This document shows positions 7,524-13,946 of a DNA stretch of 19,871 nucleotides, piece by piece. The stretch covers positions 1-19,871 of the forward strand of contig JAWLFI010000027.1 of NCBI GenBank assembly GCA_041685645.1. Reading direction: 5' to 3'. Origin of the DNA: JAWLFI01 sp041685645. GTDB taxonomy: Bacteria > Bacteroidota > Bacteroidia > Chitinophagales > Saprospiraceae. Every line of letters starts with the position of its first letter. The stretch's first letter is position 1. The notes beneath the pieces are model-generated. The model was not told where the DNA came from and did not search any database. It worked only from the letters and a program-made list of their open reading frames with translations. Made by a program: the position numbers and the translations under genes.

Positions 7524-9131
7524 ATGGAGTTATTTGCGGACTTATTTCGGGCTTTGGATCAGACGACGAAAACGAATGAAAAAGTGGCTGCCCTGGCGGA
7601 TTATTTTCGGCGGGCGGAGGAGAAGGATAAGGTCTGGACTATTGCGTTGCTGTCACATCGGCGACCTCGGCGCACGATTCCTACTAAGATGTTGCGGACA
7701 TGGGCAGCGGATGAGGCGGGGATTCCGCTGTGGCTTTTTGAGGAGAGTTATCACGTCATCGGGGATCTGGCGGAAACGATTGCGTTGGTCTTGCCGCCGC
7801 CGGAGGATCGTCGGTCGGTGCCGCTTCACCATTGGATTCAGGAGATGATGGCATTGAAAAATGCAGAGGAGAAGGAGAAAAAGGCTTTTGTGGAGGCGGC
7901 GTGGAGTGGATTGGATACGACGGAGCGTTTGATTTTCAATAAAATTATCACTGGGGGCTTTCGGATTGGGGTGTCGCAAAAGTTGATGACGCGCGCCCTG
8001 GCTCAGGCCTGTGACATTGATGAGAACCTGCTGGCGCATCGGCTGATGGGCAACTGGGATCCCGGGAGCACGACTTTTGAGTCGCTGATTTTAGATCCCG
8101 ACCCGCTGGAGAATCTGTCGCGTCCCTATCCTTTTTACCTGGCCTATGCGCTGGAGGAGGCGCCGGAGACATTGGGAGCGCCGAAAGATTGGGCGGCAGA
8201 ATGGAAGTGGGATGGGATTCGGGCGCAGTGGATTATGAGAGAGGGGCATATTTATATATGGTCGCGCGGAGAGGAGTTGGTGACAGAGAAATATCCTGAG
8301 CTTCAGGAGGTGCCGGTGGAGGATTTGCGGGATGTGGTTTTGGATGGGGAGTTGCTGGCCTTTGATGAGGGGCGTCCACTGAGTTTCAATGCCTTGCAAA
8401 AGCGGATAGGGCGGAAGCGAGTGACGGCGAAGCTTCGGAGAGAAGTACCCGTGATTCTGCGAGTGTATGATGTATTGGAGTGGGCGGGGGAAGATTGGCG
8501 CCATCGACCTTACAGGGAGCGCCGGCAGCGGCTGGAAGAGTGGTTGTCCGATTTGCCTGGCGATGCGCCTTTCCTGCTGTCTGAGCAGGTGCCATTTTCA
8601 AGCTGGGAGGAGTTGGCTGAGAAGCGAGCTGCCGCCCGCAGCGTGGGCAGTGAGGGTTTGATGCTCAAGCAAAAGGGCAGTCCCTATCTGGCCGGCCGCA
8701 AAAAGGGGGATTGGTGGAAGTGGAAAGTCGATCCCTTCACGGTGGATGCTGTTTTGATTTACGCGCAGCAGGGGCACGGTCGGCGGAGTAATTTATTTAC
8801 GGACTATACCTTTGCCGTGTGGAATGAGGATTACACAGAGCTAGTGACATTCACCAAAGCGTATTCCGGTCTGACCGATGAAGCTTTTCGCAACATTACT
8901 CAATTTGTGAGAAAAAACACCATAGAGCGATTTGGTCCGGTGCGTTCGGTGCGCCCCGAGCTGGTTTTTGAGATTGCTTTCGAGGGCATCGCGGCGTCTA
9001 AGCGGCATAAGTCCGGCGTGGCTTTGCGTTTTCCCCGCATGAAGAGGTGGCGAAAAGACAAACCCGCCCGGGAAGCGAATACCTTGTCGGATCTGTACCA
9101 ATTGTTGCGACAATACGAGGGCGAAGAGTGA
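7524..9131 (+). CDS. ATP-dependent DNA ligase, LigB type
   Basis: A 535-residue ligase that seals nicks in duplex DNA using ATP; replication in bacteria normally relies on the NAD-dependent LigA, so this one is probably for repair. Residues about 1-200 are the helical DNA-binding domain (GGFRIGVS at 144-151 is typical). The adenylation domain carries motif I EWKWDGIRAQ with probable nucleophile Lys228, motif III VLDGELLAF (272-280), motif IV EGLMLK (377-382) and motif V WKWKVDP (398-404). The C-terminal OB domain includes FEIAFEGI and RFPRMKRWRKDK. In many bacteria this ligase sits beside an MBL-fold exonuclease, a DEXH helicase and the phosphoesterase PdeM. None of these is next to it here. 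It is preceded by a gene-free, hairpin-rich spacer. Confidence 0.95.
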   Translation: MELFADLFRALDQTTKTNEKVAALADYFRRAEEKDKVWTIALLSHRRPRRTIPTKMLRTWAADEAGIPLWLFEESYHVIGDLAETIALVLPPPEDRRSVPLHHWIQEMMALKNAEEKEKKAFVEAAWSGLDTTERLIFNKIITGGFRIGVSQKLMTRALAQACDIDENLLAHRLMGNWDPGSTTFESLILDPDPLENLSRPYPFYLAYALEEAPETLGAPKDWAAEWKWDGIRAQWIMREGHIYIWSRGEELVTEKYPELQEVPVEDLRDVVLDGELLAFDEGRPLSFNALQKRIGRKRVTAKLRREVPVILRVYDVLEWAGEDWRHRPYRERRQRLEEWLSDLPGDAPFLLSEQVPFSSWEELAEKRAAARSVGSEGLMLKQKGSPYLAGRKKGDWWKWKVDPFTVDAVLIYAQQGHGRRSNLFTDYTFAVWNEDYTELVTFTKAYSGLTDEAFRNITQFVRKNTIERFGPVRSVRPELVFEIAFEGIAASKRHKSGVALRFPRMKRWRKDKPAREANTLSDLYQLLRQYEGEE

Positions 9132-9275
9132 GGGCGTGCAGGCTGTCGATTTTCATGGCCAGAAGCAAAGAGATGTCCGAAGAAAGGGAGCATAAGTCTG
9201 TCCTGATAGAGGGAGACAAAAAGATGAGGCGGTGGAAAAATTCCTTTTTTCTTTCTATTCCGATGCAACATTTAT

Positions 9276-9306
9276 TTTGGAGGAATGAAAAATTATTGTA
9301 GCTTCA
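9276..9306 (+). promoter_or_regulatory. Promoter of the M42 peptidase-mazG operon
   Basis: TTTG (9276-9279) and TAGCTTCA (9299-9306) are 19 nt apart, with a perfect -33 box and a -7 box keeping TAnnTT. The start of transcription would be near 9312 and the leader about 13 nt. The rest of the 193-bp gap (9132-9275) shows nothing else. Confidence 0.5.
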
Positions 9307-9324
9307 GCACCCTAATTTTAGAGC

Positions 9325-10374
9325 ATGATCAATACAGAATTGTTAGCGAATGTGTGTCGCATTCCCGGAGCTCCGGGCTACGAGCATAGAATACGAACTT
9401 TTATCCTCAAACAACTCGAGCCCTGGGTTGATGAAGTAGAGGTAGATGCGATGGGCAATGTCATAGCAACGAAGAAAGGCAAGAGCTCTTCTGTTGTGGC
9501 GGTGGCTGCTCATATGGACGAAATTAGTTTTGTCGTGACGCACATCGATGATGATGGCTTTGTTCGCTTTCAGCCGCTGGGTGGCTTCGATCCCAAAACG
9601 CTTACGTCGCAGCGCGTCATCATACATGGCCGGGAGGATGTGTTGGGCGTGATGGGCAGCAAGCCGGTTCATATCATGAAGCCGGAGGATAGAAAGAAGC
9701 CACCGCGCATGGAAGATTATTTTATAGACACGGGCTATAAAAAAGTAGATCTCATACAGAAAATAGCGATAGGCGATACGGTGACTCGGGAGCGCGAATT
9801 GGTCGAAATGGGAGATTGCGTCAATGCCAAGTCGATAGACAACCGGGTTTCTGTTTTTATTTTGTTAGAGACATTTCGGGGGTTGAAGGATAAAGAAATA
9901 CCCTTTACTCTAAAAGGCGTTTTCACCGTGCAGGAAGAAGTTGGGGTGAGAGGCGCCCTCGTCGCGGCCCATCGCCTGAATCCGGATTTCTCGATTGCGC
10001 TGGATACGACCATTGCATTTGATACACCGGGGGCACAGGCCCACGAAAAAGTAACCCAACTGGGAGCCGGCACTGCGATTAAGATTTTGGATGGGATGAC
10101 CATATGTGACTACCGCATGGTCGCTTTTATGAAAGAACAGGCCGAACGGCATAAAATACCGTGGCAGGCAGAAGTGTTGCCGGCCGGGGGGACAGATACC
10201 GCAGCGATGCAGAGAGGAGGTAAAAACGGCTCGATTGCGGGTGCTATTTCCATTCCGACGCGTCACATTCACCAGGTCATTGAAATGGCGCATAAAGAAG
10301 ACATCGCAAATAGTATTGCTCTATTGAGGCAGTGTCTTTTGCATTTAGATCAATTTGACTGGAACCACAGATAA
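9325..10374 (+). CDS. M42 family metallo-aminopeptidase
   Basis: A 349-residue cytosolic di-metal aminopeptidase (glutamyl/deblocking aminopeptidase family, often misnamed endoglucanase). These enzymes form large dodecameric shells that trim peptides left by proteases. Metal and catalytic residues are visible: His63 and Asp65 in AAHMDE, the bridging Asp172 in KSIDNR, the catalytic pair Glu204-Glu205 in VQEEVG, Asp227 in ALDTT, and His316 in the C-terminal RHIHQV. The opening IPGAPGYEH is the usual family N-terminus. Length is normal. The start is supported by the promoter 18 bp upstream. A MazG-like gene follows after 9 bp and is likely co-transcribed; no specific functional link between the two is known to me. 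Confidence 0.94.
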   Translation: MINTELLANVCRIPGAPGYEHRIRTFILKQLEPWVDEVEVDAMGNVIATKKGKSSSVVAVAAHMDEISFVVTHIDDDGFVRFQPLGGFDPKTLTSQRVIIHGREDVLGVMGSKPVHIMKPEDRKKPPRMEDYFIDTGYKKVDLIQKIAIGDTVTRERELVEMGDCVNAKSIDNRVSVFILLETFRGLKDKEIPFTLKGVFTVQEEVGVRGALVAAHRLNPDFSIALDTTIAFDTPGAQAHEKVTQLGAGTAIKILDGMTICDYRMVAFMKEQAERHKIPWQAEVLPAGGTDTAAMQRGGKNGSIAGAISIPTRHIHQVIEMAHKEDIANSIALLRQCLLHLDQFDWNHR

Positions 10375-10383
10375 TCTGCTGCT

Positions 10384-10779
10384 ATGGATGCCATGCCTAC
10401 CGATTCGGATTCGCTTTCTCTGGAAGAAGCGCAGCAGCAAGTCGATGAATGGATCAAGAGTATTGGCCAGCGCTATTTTAATGAGTTGACCAATACCGCC
10501 GTCCTGATGGAAGAGGTCGGAGAATTGGCGCGCTACATGTCCCGAATTTACGGAGAGCAATCTTTCAAGTCGGGACGCCAGCCCAAGGACGCGAAAGTGG
10601 CCCTGGCGGATGAAATGGCCGATGTATTATTTGTCTTAATCGCCCTGGCGAATCAGACGGACATCGACCTGACCGAAGCGTTTCGCAAAAATTTAGCCAA
10701 GAAGACGAAAAGAGATGTTGACAGACATCGAAATAACCCTAAGCTCGATGAATCTGCTCGCAATAGCGGACAAACTTAA
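10384..10779 (+). CDS. MazG-like nucleotide pyrophosphohydrolase
   Basis: A 131-residue all-alpha NTP pyrophosphohydrolase of the single-domain MazG superfamily. Such proteins hydrolyse (d)NTPs to monophosphates and pyrophosphate, often as house-cleaning enzymes. The magnesium-binding motif is clear: EEVGEL with Glu43, Glu44 and Glu47, followed 30 residues later by DEMADVLF with Glu77 and Asp80. The region KDAKVALADEMADVLFVLIALAN is typical of this family in Bacteroidota. The exact substrate cannot be told. It follows the M42 peptidase by 9 bp. Its last 41 bp overlap the 3' end of the convergent alpha/beta hydrolase gene, so there is no room for a conventional terminator between them. Confidence 0.9.
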   Translation: MDAMPTDSDSLSLEEAQQQVDEWIKSIGQRYFNELTNTAVLMEEVGELARYMSRIYGEQSFKSGRQPKDAKVALADEMADVLFVLIALANQTDIDLTEAFRKNLAKKTKRDVDRHRNNPKLDESARNSGQT

Positions 10780-11518
10780 TGAGGGTTTTGTAGAGCACGC
10801 TGGTGTGTTCGAACATGCTCATGTGTCCCACTTTTTCATACACTTCAATCATGGATTGATCGGATCTGGCAGCGACATCCAGGGTTCGGTGTAAATCGAC
10901 CAAATGGTCTTCCGTACCCAATACCCAGAGGATGGGTATCTCACTATTCAGAACGGCAGAGGATCTGTCAGATCGCTGTTTCATAGCTTGCATACTTTGA
11001 ATCACAGCCGCCTGGCTTTGTTGGGTTGCCCGCAAGCTGAGCGCGTGAATAGCTAAGTTGTCTTTATAAGAGCGGGCAAAGAGGCTGGGAAAGAATTGCT
11101 TTGCATAGATTTCCAGACCGAATTTTTCGATGAAAGCGATCGATTTATCGCGTTCCTGCTTTTTATCTTCAGTATCGGCAAAAGGATGCGAGTGCAGAAG
11201 ACCGACTCCCAGGAGTTTTTCCGGGTATTTCTCCAAATAGGATAAGGCGACGTATCCACCCATAGAGTGGCCGATGATGACATAGGATTTGGGCTCAATT
11301 TTTCGGAGGGTGAGTTCTACGGATTCCGCTGCATCCGCAATACTTTCGAAGGATTGATTTTGTGCCTGTCCGTAGCCCGGAAGGTCAATAGCTATAGAGT
11401 GAAAAGGTAAATCACTGAGCAAATCTGACCACATTCGGGCATCCTCCATGAGGCCATGGAGAAAGACCAGAGTGGTATCGCCATTGTGAAATTCACGGTA
11501 GGGTAAAACTTGCGCCAT
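10739..11518 (-). CDS. Alpha/beta hydrolase
   Basis: A 259-residue cytosolic alpha/beta-hydrolase fold enzyme, probably an esterase or a related C-O/C-N hydrolase; the substrate is unknown. VFLHGLMEDARMW (18-30) holds the oxyanion HG motif. The nucleophile elbow is GHSMGG with Ser85, the acid is probably Asp204 in GTEDHLVD, and the base is His232 in VGHMSMFE, so the triad is complete. I chose the ATG at 11518. An upstream ATG at 11548 would lie inside the predicted -7 box (11546-11553) and adds a poorly conserved 10-residue extension. A 57-bp or larger gap separates it from the upstream operon, and it has its own promoter. Confidence 0.9.
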   Translation of the reverse strand: MAQVLPYREFHNGDTTLVFLHGLMEDARMWSDLLSDLPFHSIAIDLPGYGQAQNQSFESIADAAESVELTLRKIEPKSYVIIGHSMGGYVALSYLEKYPEKLLGVGLLHSHPFADTEDKKQERDKSIAFIEKFGLEIYAKQFFPSLFARSYKDNLAIHALSLRATQQSQAAVIQSMQAMKQRSDRSSAVLNSEIPILWVLGTEDHLVDLHRTLDVAARSDQSMIEVYEKVGHMSMFEHTSVLYKTLIKFVRYCEQIHRA

Positions 11519-11545
11519 ATAAATGTGTTCAGGTGTTTTGCAATA

Positions 11546-11576
11546 CAATAATAGGAACTAAAGCTAGCCTTGCAAA
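11546..11576 (-). promoter_or_regulatory. Promoter of the alpha/beta hydrolase gene
   Basis: On the minus strand, TTTG (11576-11573), 19 nt and TATTATTG (11553-11546) match the Bacteroidota promoter with a single mismatch. Transcription would start near 11540, leaving a leader of about 20 nt and supporting the ATG at 11518. Confidence 0.5.
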
Positions 11577-11605
11577 ACTTATTGGAACACTTCTCCCGGA
11601 TGGTT

Positions 11606-12055
11606 TTATTCTTCGACGAGTCGAGCCTCTGTTAATTTGTACATCAAAGCATTGATATCATCGGCGTTGAGGTGCAGGACACCTTCCAGAACAACGGGAT
11701 CTGCGGAGTACTCCACAGAACTTTCGGCTTCAACCTCCATTACGGTCTCCGGTCCGGCGCCGCCACAAAAGAAGCACATGCTATAGGGATAGGCAGAAAA
11801 AACAAACTCCTTTTGGTTTTTGTAGCCCTCGACGGGAATAATATAACCGCGCACGGTGACGCGCTCTCCTTCTAATTCTTTAATGGACTCACTAAAAACG
11901 GGTTTGTCGATTTTAAAACCCAGAAACTCGTCCATTTCCTTTTTGTAGGTCAGTTGGGACAGTGTTTTCCACAGTCCGTCCTGCGCGGATACGGCGCTGG
12001 CCGTAATGCACAGGCTCAAACTCAATATTAAGAGATGTCTAAAGTTTCTCAGCAT
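11606..12055 (-). CDS. Exported CxxC protein of unknown function, paralogue 1 (DUF3299-like)
   Basis: A 149-residue protein whose exact function I do not recognise. A signal peptide spans residues 1-25 (ending VSAQ), so it acts in the periplasm. The mature part resembles small Bacteroidota proteins related to DUF3299, possibly of OB-like beta fold. It has a central GYIIPVEG strand pair, then FVFSAYPYSM, then the motif CFFCGGAGPETVMEV, then a strand-rich C-terminus (LEGVLHLN). The CxxC could bind a metal or act in thiol chemistry; there is no CxxCH haem site. It is the tandem paralogue of the gene just upstream, whose stop codon it overlaps by 17 bp, which suggests translational coupling. A role in metal handling is inferred only from the divergent iron importer. 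Confidence 0.65.
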   Translation of the reverse strand: MLRNFRHLLILSLSLCITASAVSAQDGLWKTLSQLTYKKEMDEFLGFKIDKPVFSESIKELEGERVTVRGYIIPVEGYKNQKEFVFSAYPYSMCFFCGGAGPETVMEVEAESSVEYSADPVVLEGVLHLNADDINALMYKLTEARLVEE

Positions 12056-12479
12056 TTTCTAGTGTATATATGTTGCTTTGCGGATCGCTATCGTTGATAC
12101 GTAAAACTCCCTTCAGCCAAATTTTATTATCAGTGAAGGGAACTGTTGTTTTATCCTTCATAAAAACCTCGATGACACTTTCCGGTCCGGCGCGCCCACA
12201 AAAATAGCACATGTTGATGGGGAAAATTGAGAACATAAAGTGAGATTGGGCTTTTTTCCCTTCCAGGGGCAGAATAAATCCTTCCAATGCTATCTCCGAA
12301 CCCGCCAACTGCTGAGCGGCCGGGTGTATGTTGGGAATATCGATTTCCATACCCAGTGTCGGGTCAAATTCCTGGGTAGTGGTCGTTAACATTAAACTGC
12401 CCCAGGAATTAGTTTGCGCCAGAGAGCTGAAGTTCAAAAGAGCGAAACATACACAGAGAAAAATCAAGCGATGGCTCAT
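12039..12479 (-). CDS. Exported CxxC protein of unknown function, paralogue 2 (DUF3299-like)
   Basis: A 146-residue exported protein of unknown function. I take the ATG at 12479 because it begins directly with a signal peptide (MSHRLIFLCVCFALL, ending SLAQ). The ATG at 12533 would add 18 polar residues and run into the preceding gene. The mature part parallels its neighbour feature by feature: LGMEIDIP, GFILPLEG, FMFSIFPINM, then the motif CYFCGRAGPESVIEV, then LKGVLRIN. The DNA encoding the CxxC motif is 29/33 identical between the two genes (11748-11780 and 12181-12213). It starts 31 bp after the YkoF-like gene and overlaps paralogue 1 by 17 bp, so all three probably form one operon. Confidence 0.65.
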   Translation of the reverse strand: MSHRLIFLCVCFALLNFSSLAQTNSWGSLMLTTTTQEFDPTLGMEIDIPNIHPAAQQLAGSEIALEGFILPLEGKKAQSHFMFSIFPINMCYFCGRAGPESVIEVFMKDKTTVPFTDNKIWLKGVLRINDSDPQSNIYTLENAEKL

Positions 12480-12510
12480 AATAATATTTGCTCTGCTATA
12501 TTTTGGGTCA

Positions 12511-12771
12511 CTACAATTCGGGTAATTCATCATGCCGACCGGATGTCAGTTTCATAACAAAGACGAGACCCTGCTTTTTTTCTAATTCTGCTTTCATTTC
12601 CGACTGCATAATAGATATGATCGCATCATAGGGACCAAAAACCTGAGTACTGATTCCATTGGGTTCAACGTGCAATTCTTCCCGCGCTTGCAGCGCTCGG
12701 ATAAAGGTCTTTATGTCTTCTTTGTACTGTTTTTGTAAGGGGTACATGCTGATTTCCAGAGTAGCATCCAT
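12511..12771 (-). CDS. YkoF/MTH1187-family putative thiamine-binding protein
   Basis: An 86-residue cytosolic protein resembling the MTH1187/YkoF family of ferredoxin-like folds, some members of which bind thiamine or its hydroxymethylpyrimidine part. The pattern is typical: an N-terminal strand ATLEISMYPL (3-12), helix EDIKTFIRAL, NGISTQVFGPYDAII (38-52), and a final strand LVFVMKL (69-75). Length is right for a single-domain member. It is first in a three-gene operon and diverges from the iron importer across 158 bp. Thiamine ABC importers belong to the same superfamily as the ferric ones, so a link to the divergent transporter is possible, but that receptor's tyrosines point to iron. Binding specificity cannot be settled from sequence. 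Confidence 0.7.
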   Translation of the reverse strand: MDATLEISMYPLQKQYKEDIKTFIRALQAREELHVEPNGISTQVFGPYDAIISIMQSEMKAELEKKQGLVFVMKLTSGRHDELPEL

Positions 12772-12776
12772 AGGTA

Positions 12777-12829
12777 TATCATTATGTTTTGTGTCGCAAA
12801 ATGCTAAGTGAATGTTTCAGAAGGCCAAG
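12777..12829 (-). promoter_or_regulatory. Possible promoter and Fur-like half-site of the YkoF-DUF operon
   Basis: On the minus strand, CTTG (12829-12826) and TAGCATTTTG starting at 12806 are 19 nt apart; the -7 box is a poor match. Nearer the gene, 12785-12777 reads ATAATGATA, nine consecutive bases of the classical Fur box core. It is only a half-site and could be chance in AT-rich DNA. Confidence 0.25.
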
Positions 12830-12875
12830 TTACGGAGAATTCATTCCACAAGGCCCATTTTTGGAGGGATTTTAT

Positions 12876-12906
12876 TTAGACAGGGTATAAATAAAGCATA
12901 TATTTG
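12876..12906 (+). promoter_or_regulatory. Promoter of the iron importer operon
   Basis: TATATTTG at 12899-12906 is a perfect Bacteroidota -7 box (TAnnTTTG). TTAG at 12876-12879, 19 nt upstream, is a one-mismatch -33 box. Transcription should start near 12912, about 18 nt before the ATG at 12930. Confidence 0.6.
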
Positions 12907-12929
12907 CGACGAGACATCAAACTAAAACT

Positions 12930-13946
12930 ATGAAGCAACTGATATGGATCTTAGGCGGGTTCCTTTTTTTCGCCGCCTGTCAAAGCGATGAAAAAGAAGT
13001 CGTCAATGTATATTCTCATCGACACTACGATGTAGATCGCGAATTAATGGAGGCCTTTACGGAATCCACGGGAATAGAAGTGCAACTTGTGAGTGCGAGT
13101 GCCGATGAACTGATTCAGAAATTGAGTATGGAAGGAGAGAATTCTCCTGCGGATATTCTCATCACAGTCGATGCGGGTCGCCTGGAAAGAGCGAAGGCGA
13201 AAGGGCTTTTCCAGCCCGTTTCCACTCCGACTCTGCAGCGCCAGGTGCCCCGGCATCTCAGAGATGACGATAATCACTGGTATGGCCTGACCTCCAGAGC
13301 GCGTATTTTGGCCTATCATCCCAATCGCGTGGAGAGAGATGAATTATCGACCTATGAGGCTCTGGCCGACGATAAGTGGGAAGGGAGAATTTTAGCTCGT
13401 TCCTCATCAAATGTGTACAACCAATCGCTGCTCGCTTCCATCATTGAGGCAAATGGCATAGATTCGGCCAAGACCTGGGCCAGGAAGGTAAAAGAGAATC
13501 TCGCCCGATCGCCTCAAGGAGGAGATAGAGACCAAATCAAAGCGGTGGCCGCCGGAGAGGGCGATGTCGCTTTAGTCAACACTTATTATATTGGCTTGAT
13601 GTTAAATGACAAAGATGAGCGCGTGCGCGAGGCGGCCGAGTCAGTGGAGCTGTTCTTCCCTAACTCTGAAGGTAGAGGGACTCATGTAAATGTGTCGGGT
13701 GCCGGTGTGACGCGCCATGCGCCTAACAAAGAGAATGCCATTGCACTATTGGAATACCTGACCGGAGAGCAAGCGCAGTCCAGGTGGGCGTCCGCTAATT
13801 ACGAGTATCCCGTGAACCCCGAAGTAACCCCCAGCGCTGTTCTGCAGCAATGGGAAACACTGAATCCGGATACCGTATCTCTTTCCGTATTGGGCGAAAA
13901 AAACGAAGCGGCGGTGCGCATATTTAACGAGGTCGGCTGGAATTGA
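12930..13946 (+). CDS. Ferric iron ABC transporter substrate-binding lipoprotein (FutA/FbpA type)
   Basis: A 338-residue receptor for Fe(III), anchored to a membrane as a lipoprotein. The signal peptide ends in a lipobox FAAC with Cys17 as the lipidated residue. The mature protein follows the FutA/Idi class closely: VNVYSHRHYD, ADILITVDAGRL (74-85), YGLTSRARI (118-126), a RSSSNVYNQS motif and GDVALVNTYYIG. The tyrosines that bind ferric iron in this class are present as Tyr33, Tyr163, Tyr219 and Tyr220, which separates it from thiamine, spermidine or sulfate receptors. It is first in a three-gene operon with the permease (4-bp TTGA overlap) and the ATPase. It has a good promoter and diverges from the YkoF-DUF operon. 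Confidence 0.93.
   Translation: MKQLIWILGGFLFFAACQSDEKEVVNVYSHRHYDVDRELMEAFTESTGIEVQLVSASADELIQKLSMEGENSPADILITVDAGRLERAKAKGLFQPVSTPTLQRQVPRHLRDDDNHWYGLTSRARILAYHPNRVERDELSTYEALADDKWEGRILARSSSNVYNQSLLASIIEANGIDSAKTWARKVKENLARSPQGGDRDQIKAVAAGEGDVALVNTYYIGLMLNDKDERVREAAESVELFFPNSEGRGTHVNVSGAGVTRHAPNKENAIALLEYLTGEQAQSRWASANYEYPVNPEVTPSAVLQQWETLNPDTVSLSVLGEKNEAAVRIFNEVGWN

Noticed and set aside
12480..12533. Upstream start for the second CxxC paralogue
   Set aside because: The extension is polar, overlaps the preceding gene and would hide the signal peptide that begins at 12479.
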